Below the pieces are notes generated by a model. The model was not told the origin of the DNA. It made no database searches and saw only the letters and a program-made list of their open reading frames with translations. From NCBI GenBank assembly GCA_030432565.1, contig JAUIGV010000014.1:1-64000 (forward strand): a stretch of 64,000 nt of DNA. The letters are read 5' to 3'. This stretch comes from Verrucomicrobiia bacterium (GTDB lineage: Bacteria; Verrucomicrobiota; Verrucomicrobiia; Verrucomicrobiales; Akkermansiaceae). Of the stretch, positions 18,919 to 28,120 are shown piece after piece; the first letter of the stretch is position 1; every line of letters starts with the position of its first letter. Both the position numbers and the translations under genes were made by a program.

Positions 18919-20577
18919 CTAGCTGAGTCCCACGATGTCGCCCGCTTCATTGACATCAATATGCTCCGCTGCCGGAATGCGGGGAAGACCCGGCATCGTC
19001 ATAATCTCCCCCGTCAAGGCTACAACAAAACCGGCACCGGCAGAGAGACGCACTGATGTCACCGGAAGTGTAAATCCGGTCGCGGCACCACGGCGATCGG
19101 GGTCGGCACTAAAACTGTATGGCGTCTTGGCGATACAAACGGGATACCGGCCCGCCGCGGTTTTATCCCAATTCTGCAATTGTTTTTCGACAGCCGGAGT
19201 CATCTCGATATCGTCCGCCCGGTAAACCTCGCGAGCGACCCTCTTGATCTTTTCGGCAAGCGGAAGATGATCGGGATAAAGCGGAGTAAAGGAGGACTCC
19301 TTCTGCTCATCCACCAGAGAGGCCACCGCCTTCGCGAGCTCCTCGGCACCTTTCCCGCCCTCGGCCCAATGGCGGGCCAAAACGCAAGGCACGCCAATGC
19401 CGTCACAAAGATCGCGGAGGGCCTGCGTCTCGGCTTCGGTATCGGCATCAAAGGCATTCACCGCCACGATGGCCGGAACCCCAAATTTGGAGATATTTTC
19501 CAAATGTCGTTGAAGGTTGGCGAAGCCTCTCGTGACCGCTTCGACATTCCCGGCTTCCAAATCCTTTCGGTCGACTCCTCCGTGATATTTGAGCGCTCGG
19601 ATTGTCGCGACAACCACGGCCGCCTGCGGGGTGAGCCCTGCCTTGCGACACTTGATATCGAAGAATTTCTCGGCTCCCAGATCTGCGCCGAATCCAGCCT
19701 CGGTCACGACATAATCAGCAAGTCCAAGCGCTGTTTTAGTCGCGATCACCGAGTTACAACCGTGGGCAATATTGGCAAAAGGACCACCGTGGACAAGGGC
19801 GGGGGTTTGCTCCAGCGTCTGGACCAAATTGGGAAGAAAAGCGTCCTTCAAAAGGGCCGTCATCGCGCCATGTGCCTTGAGATCCGAAGCGAGAACATCC
19901 TTTTTTTCAAGACTGCGACCAATCACGATTCGCCCCAAACGCTCTTTCAAATCACTCAGGCTTTCCGCAAGACAGAAGATCGCCATCACCTCCGATGCCA
20001 CCGTAATGTCCGCTCCGGTCTCGTTGGCAAATCCATTTCCCTTCCCGAGCCCGGTCATCAACTGCCGCAGGGACCGGTCATTGAGATCAACCGCCCGACG
20101 CCAGGTGATTTTACGCAGATCAATCTTTAGGGCGTTCCCCCAGTGGAGATGATTGTCGATCATGGCCGAGAGAAGATTGTTGGCCGCTCCAATTGCGTGA
20201 AAATCCCCTGTAAAGTGCAGATTGATTTCATCCATCGGAACAACCTGCGCATATCCTCCGCCAGCGGCCCCACCCTTCATGCCAAACGAAGGTCCGAGAC
20301 TGGGCTCGCGCAGACAGATCATCGATTTTTTCCCAATTCGGTTCAGCCCGTCTCCGAGTCCGACTGTCGTGGTGGTCTTGCCTTCACCAGCCGGTGTGGG
20401 GGAAATGGCGGTGACCAGAATGAGCTTTCCCGACCGGCCGCCTGACGCTGCCGGGATCACCTTCGCCTTATGTTTTCCATACGGAATCAGTCGCTCCTCA
20501 TCGAGAGCGAGCTGCTCCCTGGCAAGCTCGGCAATCGGTTGCAAGGTAGCGTTTCGAGCGATCTCAATATCCGTCAT
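18919..20577 (-). CDS. fhs: Formate-tetrahydrofolate ligase
   Basis: This enzyme makes 10-formyltetrahydrofolate from formate, tetrahydrofolate and ATP in the cytoplasm. The ATG at 20577 gives 552 residues, close to the family length of about 555-560; a seven-codon extension upstream is unlikely. The ATP-binding loop is [14 protein letters not shown] (61-74). Other hallmarks are [12 protein letters not shown] and [13 protein letters not shown], and the chain ends with the [11 protein letters not shown] region. It is one of the few housekeeping enzymes in the window. No other one-carbon gene (folD, formate dehydrogenase) is adjacent, so a full acetogenic pathway is not implied. Confidence 0.95.
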   Translation of the reverse strand: MTDIEIARNATLQPIAELAREQLALDEERLIPYGKHKAKVIPAASGGRSGKLILVTAISPTPAGEGKTTTTVGLGDGLNRIGKKSMICLREPSLGPSFGMKGGAAGGGYAQVVPMDEINLHFTGDFHAIGAANNLLSAMIDNHLHWGNALKIDLRKITWRRAVDLNDRSLRQLMTGLGKGNGFANETGADITVASEVMAIFCLAESLSDLKERLGRIVIGRSLEKKDVLASDLKAHGAMTALLKDAFLPNLVQTLEQTPALVHGGPFANIAHGCNSVIATKTALGLADYVVTEAGFGADLGAEKFFDIKCRKAGLTPQAAVVVATIRALKYHGGVDRKDLEAGNVEAVTRGFANLQRHLENISKFGVPAIVAVNAFDADTEAETQALRDLCDGIGVPCVLARHWAEGGKGAEELAKAVASLVDEQKESSFTPLYPDHLPLAEKIKRVAREVYRADDIEMTPAVEKQLQNWDKTAAGRYPVCIAKTPYSFSADPDRRGAATGFTLPVTSVRLSAGAGFVVALTGEIMTMPGLPRIPAAEHIDVNEAGDIVGLS

Positions 20578-20652
20578 GCGGTCCAGTAGCAGGAGCAATC
20601 CAAACTGTCAAAATGATCCCGATGGTGAATTCCAACGACAAGAAAGAGGCCT

Positions 20653-20677
20653 GAAAAAATCCCCAATCACTTTGGGA
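20653..20677 (-). terminator. Intrinsic terminator of the truncated minus-strand ORF
   Basis: On the minus strand CCCAA pairs with TTGGG around a five-base loop and is followed by GATTTTTT. The TGA stop of the ORF at 20667 lies in this hairpin. Such tight placement suggests the ORF is the real 3' end of a gene. Confidence 0.55.
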
Positions 20678-20915
20678 AAGTCCCGATTTGAAGCCAAAGC
20701 GCCTGCACATCGACGGCAGTGGAACAAAAGACCGGGCTCCCATTGTCAGTCAGTGGGATTGCTGGATTCAGATTTTGATCCACCCGCACTCCATCAACGT
20801 AAAGACTCGTGCCGTATCCTTCCCCGGTCGTTGCGAATGGAATTTGAAGTTGTCTTTTGGGAAACTCCGCCCAACGCTTCTCCCTGGAATCGGAATATGA
20901 AAAAAAGTCGAACAT
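20667..20915 (-). pseudogene. 3' stub of a secreted or LamG-like gene
   Basis: The last 50-60 codons of this minus-strand frame look like real protein (GYGTSLYVDGVRVDQNLNPA, then PVFCSTAVDVQALW), resembling the closing strands of a LamG-like beta-sandwich. It ends exactly at an intrinsic terminator. Its 5' side runs into the start of the ThuA gene on the other strand, so no room remains for a complete gene. The likely explanation is a gene truncated by insertion or rearrangement of the ThuA segment. The family assignment is tentative. Confidence 0.4.
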
Positions 20916-21850
20916 GGTCTCTATCTGTCCTCCTCTCTCTCCTTGGGGCTTTACTCGCCGCTCCGCAAAGAAACGATTCCGCCCAAAAACCCAATAATCC
21001 CATGACCAAAGACGAAGTGATGGCGCTGACCGGAACGTTCGAAGGCGCCAAATTGAGTCGCGACGTTCGGATCCTCTGGCTCTCCGGCCCCGAAGATCAT
21101 CGCGGCGGCGAGCATGACTACATTCGCATTAAGGAACTGTTCGTTCCCATGCTGAAAAGCATTCCCCGCGTCACGGTTGACGAGGCATTTCAGTTTCCCA
21201 CCCGGGAGCAATTCGATCAGGCCGACCTTTTAATCCAGTATCTCCACCTGCCGGACCTCACCGACGAACAATTCACGATGTATCAGAAATTTGTCAACGA
21301 AGGCGGAAGGGTGGTTTCCATACACGAGTCATGCATCATGCGCCCCATTGAACGGGCCGAAAAGCTGGCCGAATGCATCGGCTGTTCGTGGAAGGGAAAT
21401 CAAACTTCGAAATGGAGTAAATTTGGGCACGATCACGCAGTTTATCTCAAGACCGATCATCCCGCGTTCGAGGGGCTGCCTGCCTCGGTCAAGCTCAATG
21501 ACGAATCCTACTGGAACCTGCTGAAGCGGAAGGACGTCGAAGTGATTGGAGTCATCGCCCCGGCCGGAGATGATCAATTCGAAAAGATCCTCAAGGCAGA
21601 CGATGTCCGCGGCGACGCCTTTTGGACTTACCGCACTGGCAAAGGCCGCGTCTTCGGGACTACGACCGGACACTACACCTACACTTTCCACGATCCGGTT
21701 TACCGGATCCTCCTCTTCCGCGGAATGGCATGGGCTCTGGAGGAAGATCCCGCACCCTTCATGCCCCTCGTGTTTCGTGGCATCACAAATGACAATGGCT
21801 CGGTAGGCACCACGAATGACATGATGGACTATCAAAACCGGAAACGTTAG
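20897..21850 (+). CDS. Secreted ThuA-domain protein
   Basis: Although the frame is open from 20222, only the part from the ATG at 20897 is protein-like: 317 residues with signal peptide MKKSRTWSLSVLLSLLGALL. The rest matches the ThuA (trehalose utilisation) fold, a glutamine-amidotransferase-like alpha/beta domain: ILWLSGPEDHRGGEHDY at the first strand, LLIQYLHLPDLTDEQFTMYQ, GGRVVSIHESC in place of the nucleophile loop, DHPAFEGLP and GKGRVFGTTTGHYTYTF near the end. ThuA proteins of Verrucomicrobiota and Planctomycetota often sit with secreted sugar enzymes; the biochemical role is not established. The gene overlaps the start of the minus-strand stub by 19 bases. Confidence 0.8.
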   Translation: MKKSRTWSLSVLLSLLGALLAAPQRNDSAQKPNNPMTKDEVMALTGTFEGAKLSRDVRILWLSGPEDHRGGEHDYIRIKELFVPMLKSIPRVTVDEAFQFPTREQFDQADLLIQYLHLPDLTDEQFTMYQKFVNEGGRVVSIHESCIMRPIERAEKLAECIGCSWKGNQTSKWSKFGHDHAVYLKTDHPAFEGLPASVKLNDESYWNLLKRKDVEVIGVIAPAGDDQFEKILKADDVRGDAFWTYRTGKGRVFGTTTGHYTYTFHDPVYRILLFRGMAWALEEDPAPFMPLVFRGITNDNGSVGTTNDMMDYQNRKR

Positions 21851-21870
21851 AGGACTTTCCAATTAAAAAG

Positions 21871-21897
21871 AAAGCGGCTACCTCTCGGGAGCCGCTC
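21871..21897 (-). terminator. Intrinsic terminator of the small secreted protein gene
   Basis: AGCGGCT (21873-21879) pairs with AGCCGCT (21890-21896). On the minus strand the stem is followed by TTCTTTTTAATT, so it serves the gene ending at 21928. It also lies 20 bases past the convergent ThuA stop, but lacks a T-run on that side. Confidence 0.75.
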
Positions 21898-21927
21898 TGT
21901 CGTGATTGGATTGGAGTTACCAAACCC

Positions 21928-22407
21928 CTATTTTCGTCGCTTGGGCCGGGAAATCGAACCATTGGTTGTATAACTGAAAGTGCCGTCAGCGTTAACTGCC
22001 CCCGTCAAAACACCTCCACCTCCGGCTCCGTCCCAGCGCCCTGTGCCACCGACCACAGTATAAGTTCCGGTGATCGTGTTTGTCGCCAGATCCAATTCCA
22101 CATCCAGAACGGATTGAACCTCATCCCCGTTGGCGCAAAAAATTGTGGTCGGCCCGACAAAGCGAATGCCGTTAGATCCAGCCGATACCAGCAAATCGAG
22201 AGTCGAATGATATTTTCCAAGATGGGTCGCATTCCCGAAGTCAATTCCGGAGACCACTGCATCCGGCACCGGCAAGGCAAACAGACTTGCAACACCACGA
22301 CTTTTGTAGGGCACCAATTCTTCGGCGTTGGCCGACCCCAAAACACTCAGCGTTAAGGCGAAAATTGCGATAAGCCCTGACTTCAAATAATTTTTGTAAT
22401 TTTTCAT
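21928..22407 (-). CDS. Small secreted beta-barrel-like protein, unknown
   Basis: The ATG at 22407 gives 159 residues, with a signal peptide MKNYKNYLKSGLIAIFALTL cut near ANA-E. The mature part is mostly beta. Its C-terminal half has the pattern GTYTVVGGTGRWDGAGGGG followed by VLTG, like small secreted proteins with an allene-oxide-cyclase or dirigent-type barrel (GGTGRF-type loops). No active-site residue is recognisable. The tail is basic (SRPKRRK). It is monocistronic, with an intrinsic terminator at 21871. The upstream region near 22420-22470 is AT-rich and may hold its promoter. Confidence 0.65.
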   Translation of the reverse strand: MKNYKNYLKSGLIAIFALTLSVLGSANAEELVPYKSRGVASLFALPVPDAVVSGIDFGNATHLGKYHSTLDLLVSAGSNGIRFVGPTTIFCANGDEVQSVLDVELDLATNTITGTYTVVGGTGRWDGAGGGGVLTGAVNADGTFSYTTNGSISRPKRRK

Positions 22408-22725
22408 GTGCGCCAAAATATTCCGAAAATTCCTATAGTTGAAAATGAAAAAACGCGATTAAAGTCGTTTCGTGGAAATGCTGTCGTATCGGCAGGACAC
22501 GCCCGGGTTGATCTTCCACTCCGTGAAAATCCCCCCTTTGCGAAATCATTGCACTGGAGCTTGAGATTGGATCATTCCTCTGGAGCCCTCCACCCCCAAA
22601 AACAAATCAAGTCGACCGCTGGGCACCTGGCTTTTTGACCGGACGGCCGGTTCGCCATTGATGGGCAGAATATTAGGAAGAAGATCTTGTCAGCTTTCCG
22701 GAGTCACAGATTTGTCCGAATCTAA
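22408..22725. other. Intergenic, no gene seen
   Basis: A short plus-strand frame here has no coding character. A small stem, ACCGG/CCGGT, near 22641-22654 has no T-run. The AT-rich part next to 22408 probably carries the promoter of the minus-strand gene. I see nothing else. Confidence 0.45.
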
Positions 22726-24771
22726 TCAATCGGAAGCTTCGGGATCATAGGCCACTTTGTCCGGATCAAAGTCCCCTGCCTCGCCATCGTCCTTCAGACG
22801 CAGGGGAAGCACTTCCTCATCCGGGTTGAACCACATCTTCCCGGAGTTGGGACCGCTTGGTGAACCAACCGGTTTTTTCTCCTCGGGTTTTTCCTCTTTT
22901 TGTTCCGCAGCTTTTTCTGTCTGGCCTTTCTTCCATCCATCAAGCCCGCCAACCACCGGTAGGGTAATTGACGTGGCCGCCAAATCGACCGTCAACTCGG
23001 TGCCCGGATCAGGCCATAAGGTAAACTCGCGATCACTCGAAAAAATCATCAACCCAATCTGCTGACCCGCCGGGATTACCTGATCATCCGGCTGCAGATC
23101 GAAGGTCAGATCGTAAAACTGGCCAGGTTTCAAAGGCTCGCCCTTTCGAATGGAGCGATAATTCTGCGGATCGGCCCAACCACGTGTGATGATGTTGTCG
23201 GTGATGAGCGCATTCTTCCCGTCCTTCCATGGCAGAGAAACCATCCACACCGAAAGGTTTGCCGCAGGTTTGCTACTGGCCAATCGGATCTTAATTGTCG
23301 ACGTCCCGGAGAGGTGAACCGGCTGTTTCAGGATGGGCGTGGTATACATCAAGCGATGTTTGGTCCACTCGGCTTTGGCCAGGGAAGTTCCATCAAAGGA
23401 AAAATTATCCACCAATTTTTCCCTCCCCGGCTTGTCTGCTTTTGTGATGTCCAGCCCTCCTTGCTCCGGAGCCCCCGGGCTCAGGAAAAACTCCACAGGT
23501 CGCGCCGCCGGATTTGGATAGTCGTGATACGGGGTCGGCTCCTCCCGCTTGTCCCCCTCACGCACAATCCATGACCTCGGATCGTTTTCGACATTATTCA
23601 CCACCCCGTGAAGGTAGCGCGTAAACCAACGGTTCATTTGCTTCAAGGGAGGCTCACCACCGTGACCTCCCTGGTGGAAGTAGGCCTGTACCGGAACGCC
23701 CTTTTTCTTCAAGGCCTCATAAATCCTGACACTATGCTCGGGCTGGACATTCCAATCGTTAAAGGCGTGGGCCATCAGGGTGGCGGCCTTCAACTGATCC
23801 AATTGATTGAGATAATCCCGGCCTGCCCAGAAGTCATTGTAGTCGCCATTTTTGCGATCAAAGCTCTTGATCATTTCCTCGTCACGAATGGCACAGTCGC
23901 AGAAATCACGCTTCTCCGGGTTTCCGCTATGAACCACATCGTAAAGACAATCGATATCCTCCCCAATGTAGCCACCGGGATGCCTGACAAGACCATTCGA
24001 GCGATAATAGTGGTAATAGGACGTGTTCGGCGCAATGGGAATAATGGCCTCAAGACCCTCGACTCCGGTTGTTGCTGCGGCGAGCGGAAGAGTCCCGTTA
24101 AATGAAGTCCCGGTCATCCCAACTTTACCGGTCGACCAATACGCCTCGACTTTCTCCTGTCCGTCCGGAGTGGTGAAGCCGGACGCCTTCCCGGTGAGCC
24201 ATTGAATCACCGCCTTTGGCGCAAGTGCTTCATTCATCCCCCCGATCGTAGGGCATCCCTGGGAAAGTCCCGTCCCGGGAGATGAGGAATGTACCACGAT
24301 GTAACCGCGGGGCACCCAGGTCTTGACATGACTTTTTGAAATTATGGGCCGCTCGCCTTTCCTCTTGATCGGTTTGCTCTCCGTCCGCTTTGGTGGCTCC
24401 TCGCCTAGTTCCTGACGGGGCGACCACATGGTGTCCTTTGCATCGGGAGCAGTGCCTGCAAAATACGGGCTCGTGACATAAATCACCGGGAGTTTCAGAT
24501 CCTCGGTCTCCGTCTGGCGGGGCCGGGTCACCGCGACGTGCACCCGGTCGGGCCGACCATCTTCATCAACATCACTCTCTGTTTCGACCCACAAATCATG
24601 TCGAATCCAAAAATCCGGATCTTCAAAACGTTTCACAATCTGCGCCTCACCATCTTTGAAGACGGGCACGGCCTTCTCCGGCCTCCCTGAATCCGCATGA
24701 ACCAGTGTTCCTGCCAAACTTGAGAAAAACGTGAATTTTAAAACACAAAGCCTCCTTCGAATTTCAATCAT
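22726..24771 (-). CDS. Secreted CocE/NonD (X-Pro dipeptidyl-peptidase-like) hydrolase
   Basis: The ATG at 24771 gives 681 residues with an N-terminal signal sequence (LKFTFFSSLAGTLVHA). The alpha/beta-hydrolase core carries the nucleophile elbow GTSFNG (Ser223), an Asp in AHAFNDWNVQ and a His in FHQGGHGGEPP, which would form the triad of the S15/CocE family. The C-terminal half (about 480-640) is the jelly-roll domain typical of X-Pro dipeptidyl peptidases, with LSGTSTIKIRLA and the VIPAGQQIGLMIFSSD strand. The tail contains an unusual Lys/Glu-rich linker (EKAAEQKEEKPEEKK) and an acidic end. Known members cleave X-Pro peptides or small esters; which applies here cannot be told. Confidence 0.85.
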   Translation of the reverse strand: MIEIRRRLCVLKFTFFSSLAGTLVHADSGRPEKAVPVFKDGEAQIVKRFEDPDFWIRHDLWVETESDVDEDGRPDRVHVAVTRPRQTETEDLKLPVIYVTSPYFAGTAPDAKDTMWSPRQELGEEPPKRTESKPIKRKGERPIISKSHVKTWVPRGYIVVHSSSPGTGLSQGCPTIGGMNEALAPKAVIQWLTGKASGFTTPDGQEKVEAYWSTGKVGMTGTSFNGTLPLAAATTGVEGLEAIIPIAPNTSYYHYYRSNGLVRHPGGYIGEDIDCLYDVVHSGNPEKRDFCDCAIRDEEMIKSFDRKNGDYNDFWAGRDYLNQLDQLKAATLMAHAFNDWNVQPEHSVRIYEALKKKGVPVQAYFHQGGHGGEPPLKQMNRWFTRYLHGVVNNVENDPRSWIVREGDKREEPTPYHDYPNPAARPVEFFLSPGAPEQGGLDITKADKPGREKLVDNFSFDGTSLAKAEWTKHRLMYTTPILKQPVHLSGTSTIKIRLASSKPAANLSVWMVSLPWKDGKNALITDNIITRGWADPQNYRSIRKGEPLKPGQFYDLTFDLQPDDQVIPAGQQIGLMIFSSDREFTLWPDPGTELTVDLAATSITLPVVGGLDGWKKGQTEKAAEQKEEKPEEKKPVGSPSGPNSGKMWFNPDEEVLPLRLKDDGEAGDFDPDKVAYDPEASD

Positions 24772-25306
24772 GCGACGACGTATCAGGTTTTGCCCCGCTG
24801 TCAAAGAACCAAGCGCCGACCCGGCCTACCCACGATCCCCACCGGGATTTCTTCTTCCGAAACGGTCAGACCAAAAGCAGGAAGACTCCCCGGATCACTT
24901 TTCATCTTCCGGAAAATCAAAGCAACCATCGGTAGAGCTCCCAAACAGAACGAGCGGAGCAAAGAAACCTAAGCATCTAGCTACAAGAATTTTAAAAAGA
25001 AAAGAGACCAAAACCGACGACTAATGGCATGAGGAAACAATCCGAGGTGGTGAATTAAACGACGCAAACAACCTGCAATCCCATCAATCAAACTCATGAT
25101 CGACCAAACAAATCTTCCGATCACTTCCCATTTCGTAAAAACTGCTGCATGGACGTAGGATACGGAGGCGGTCTGAAAAATACCAAATAAGTGCTGCGGA
25201 GGAAATTCACCCCAGTGAACAGCGAAACCAAGAACGACAGAGGCACGAAGGGTCTATCAATGATGCCGGCGTGACTGCAATGTCGCGGCGGCTCAGTTGC
25301 GTGAAA
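24772..25306. other. Intergenic, no gene seen
   Basis: This 535-base gap upstream of the CocE-type gene contains no frame with coding character on either strand. A purine-rich run lies near 24985-25020. No hairpin with a T-run, repeat or RNA gene was recognised. Confidence 0.45.
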
Positions 25307-26647
25307 TCACCGCGACTTCGCAAGCGAAACACAAATAACTTCAGTGTCATTTCGAATGAAAGCGCACTTCCTGGCATAGGCAGGATGCGACCAGACGATA
25401 TCGCGTTGTCTCAAATCCAGACCATTGGGCTCGATGACGTGGGCTCGATCAATTTCCTCGTAGCCTTGCACCGAGAGATTCGCGATCACGAGATCCCCCT
25501 TTTCGGTGAACATGAAATAGCGATCTTCATGAGGGGTGACGAAGACAGTCCCCCAGCGCACCGGCTCTTCAATCGCGATGGGCTTGAGAGATTCCCAAAC
25601 CCGCTTTCCCGTCAAAGCCTCCATGCACCTGAACTGACCATAACTGCATGCTGCGAAAAGATGACCATCACGCAAAACGGGAGTGTTCATGATCCCGTGC
25701 AGATGGGTCGTCTTTCTCTCACTGGCGCGCTCCGTGCGATAGACGATCTCAGGCGTCGATTCATCTTCCTTGAGCTTGAGCAGCATCGACCCGTTGTAAA
25801 AATTGGTGAAGAACAGGTGATCATCATCAACCATCAGAGGAGTCGGGATGGTGAGGCCGGCACGAATCTTCCACGGCACGCTCCAGTAGATTTTTCCGGT
25901 CAGGGGATCGAGCGCATTGGCCGCCTCCGGATGCCAAATGATCAGGAGATCGCGGCCGGCATGTTTGACGATTTGGGGCGGACAATATCCGGGTTGCTTG
26001 GCCGAAACCGCCCGCCAGACCTCTTTTCCAGTCATCTTGTGAAAGGCCACCGCGGTGGAGCCATCGCCACTTCCCAGACAGATTAAAAGGTCGTCATACA
26101 CGAGAGGTGAAGCAGCAAATCCCCAGGTTTGGGTGGCTACTCCGAAGAGTTTCTTAAAATCGTGAGACCACTTCTCCGCTCCATCCTTTACCGCCCGGCA
26201 AATAAGCTTTCCTTCTCCTCCGAACGTGTAAACACGATCACCATCGACCAGTGGAGTCACCCGGGGCCCGGCTGAATACGACATGGTGTAGGGACAATCA
26301 TAGGCTTCTTCCCAGATCACTTTTCCAGTGGTTGCGTCCAGGCAGAGGAGACGCTCATCCCCCTGTTTTTCGCCCGTGCGTGCTCCTTTTGCATTCGCTT
26401 CGGCAGTATCGAGCGCTTTGCGATCCATCACGAAAACCCGGTTACCCGCCACCGATGGCCCGGCATACCCCCGGTTCACCGGAGTGCGCCAAAGAACTTT
26501 GGGCCCGCCTTCCGGAAACTTATCAATAATGCCGTCCTCCCGCCAAACCCCGTCACGTTGGGGGCCGAACCACTGCGGCCAGTCCTCTGCAACAGCAGAG
26601 GACACGAGAGCGATTATTAACAAGAAGGCAGAAGGCAGTAATTTCAT
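25307..26647 (-). CDS. Secreted PQQ-type beta-propeller
   Basis: A 446-residue exported propeller with signal peptide MKLLPSAFLLIIALVSSAVA. The mature chain starts EDWPQWFGPQRDGVW, the usual opening blade of this family. Repeats follow: LLCLDATTGKVIWEE, VAFHKMTGKEVWR, ALDPLTGKIYWSVPWK and CMEALTGKRVWES. It is a paralogue of 14784-16061. The last blade ends GLDLRQRDIVWSHPAYARKC. Such proteins are frequent in polysaccharide regions of these bacteria; ligand or activity is unknown. Confidence 0.8.
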   Translation of the reverse strand: MKLLPSAFLLIIALVSSAVAEDWPQWFGPQRDGVWREDGIIDKFPEGGPKVLWRTPVNRGYAGPSVAGNRVFVMDRKALDTAEANAKGARTGEKQGDERLLCLDATTGKVIWEEAYDCPYTMSYSAGPRVTPLVDGDRVYTFGGEGKLICRAVKDGAEKWSHDFKKLFGVATQTWGFAASPLVYDDLLICLGSGDGSTAVAFHKMTGKEVWRAVSAKQPGYCPPQIVKHAGRDLLIIWHPEAANALDPLTGKIYWSVPWKIRAGLTIPTPLMVDDDHLFFTNFYNGSMLLKLKEDESTPEIVYRTERASERKTTHLHGIMNTPVLRDGHLFAACSYGQFRCMEALTGKRVWESLKPIAIEEPVRWGTVFVTPHEDRYFMFTEKGDLVIANLSVQGYEEIDRAHVIEPNGLDLRQRDIVWSHPAYARKCAFIRNDTEVICVSLAKSR

Positions 26648-26740
26648 GGGTCGTTGGAATTTACAGGGGAAGCTGAGTCAATCATACAATGTGACCGGTG
26701 ACAACTTTCCCCGGACACCCAAACGAAAAAGGAAGCCCGG

Positions 26741-28120
26741 ATGTTTCCACTCATTTACAGACGCAAAAGCTCAGTACAAGCTGGAAGGGTGAGTGAGCAC
26801 AAGACCACCGATTCTGAGACCCGCGAGGCTTTCATTCCTTATCAACGGGATGACTTGATCCAGATGTGCTTAAACGAGGGGCTCTTATCAAAAGCTCAAA
26901 GCAAGGACTTCAAAGACCTGAGTGAGATCTTAATGGCGCATCTCCACTTCGAGTTTCTTCAATACGGGGAAGCGGTAAAGAAGCACTATGGCCCGTTCGA
27001 TCCCGATCGGGACACGATTCTTTTGGAGCAAGACATCGATTTCGACCGGCGGGAGCACGATCTCATCGAGCTTTTTCGCTCCATCGCCAAACGCGCAAAT
27101 TACTTTGAAATCAGCAACGAGCAAATCGAGAAATGCTTTGAAGCGGTTACCCTCATCGATCTGCGGACAACCGTCGACCTAGACGACTTCGACCGCGTTC
27201 TATGCTTCGCGCGTGGCGACATCGACAAAAAAACAACTGTCAAAAAGTTGTTCAAGAAAAAGGAAATCGAAGTGGACATCCTCCAACGGGTCCTCCTCCT
27301 TTTCAAATTCAAGGGTGAGGAGTATTTTGAATCATCGAAGCAGAAACAGAAGGTCCGCAAAGAGAGCCTCTTTGAGCCGGGAAAAGTTTATGCCTACTTT
27401 TACAAGGACGTTCCCAAGTATGACCTGGAACTCCTCTTCCCCAACGTGCAGGTCGGCATGAACTTAAGGCAGAAGCTCCTCTTCGCAATTCCAGCGATTG
27501 GCGGTTCAATCGGGGTATTTCTCAAGATCATCCCGCAGATTCTTATCATTGTGGGCGTGGTCCTTTTTCTACTAGGAGGCAGAAGCTGGCTGGAAAAGAC
27601 CGGTCTGAGCGAGGAGGCTGTTTCGAACTTCATGCCGGTCATGGTTGCCTTGATGGGGGTCGTTCTTGCTCTTGGCGGACTCGCCATCAAACAGTGGGGC
27701 GGCTACCGCAAGAAACGCATTCAGTTGCTCAAGGATGTTTCAGAGCAGCTGTTTTTTAGGAATCTCGCCACCAATCGTTCGGTGTTTCATCGCATCATTG
27801 ATAGCGCTGAAGAGGAGGAATCGAAGGAGATCCTCCTCGTCTTCTACCACCTCGTCACAAGCAGAAGCGAGGGGTTAACCAAGGAAGCCCTCGACGCAAA
27901 AATCGAAAAATGGATGGAGCAGAAGTTGGGCGCTGTCATCGACTTCGATATCGACGGACCACTGAACTATCTCACCAAACTTCGCGGACCTGCCTGTGAT
28001 GGCACGGAGACTTCGCTGGTCAAGATCGATCAAGAAGGCCTGATCCGCGCCCTCTCGATTGGGGACGCAAAACACGTGATTGACCACCTCTGGGACCATG
28101 CGTTCCGTTTTGCAAACTAG
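26741..28120 (+). CDS. DUF3754 (TMEM143-like) membrane protein
   Basis: A 459-residue protein without a signal peptide. The first 230 residues are cytoplasmic and charged (FIPYQRDDLIQMCLNEGLLS, then an LLEQDIDFDRREHD segment). A KVYAYFYKDVPKYDLELLFP motif precedes two hydrophobic segments, about 245-285 and 290-325, and the C-terminal helical part includes LFFRNLATNRSVFHRI. This order matches the DUF3754 family, related to mitochondrial TMEM143; its function is unknown. A GTG at 26789 is an alternative start. Its stop codon overlaps the stop of the convergent ABC gene within a palindromic CTAG. Confidence 0.75.
   Translation: MFPLIYRRKSSVQAGRVSEHKTTDSETREAFIPYQRDDLIQMCLNEGLLSKAQSKDFKDLSEILMAHLHFEFLQYGEAVKKHYGPFDPDRDTILLEQDIDFDRREHDLIELFRSIAKRANYFEISNEQIEKCFEAVTLIDLRTTVDLDDFDRVLCFARGDIDKKTTVKKLFKKKEIEVDILQRVLLLFKFKGEEYFESSKQKQKVRKESLFEPGKVYAYFYKDVPKYDLELLFPNVQVGMNLRQKLLFAIPAIGGSIGVFLKIIPQILIIVGVVLFLLGGRSWLEKTGLSEEAVSNFMPVMVALMGVVLALGGLAIKQWGGYRKKRIQLLKDVSEQLFFRNLATNRSVFHRIIDSAEEEESKEILLVFYHLVTSRSEGLTKEALDAKIEKWMEQKLGAVIDFDIDGPLNYLTKLRGPACDGTETSLVKIDQEGLIRALSIGDAKHVIDHLWDHAFRFAN

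Noticed and set aside
20222-20896. N-terminal extension of the ThuA frame by 225 codons
   Set aside because: The extension overlaps fhs on the other strand, is Pro/Arg/Ser-rich without protein character, and a signal peptide begins at 20897.
17239-22407. A prophage
   Set aside because: The single sheath gene has no integrase, capsid, portal, terminase or lysis gene around it.
22641-22654. Terminator from the ACCGG/CCGGT stem
   Set aside because: The stem is short and has no T-run on the side that would terminate either neighbour.
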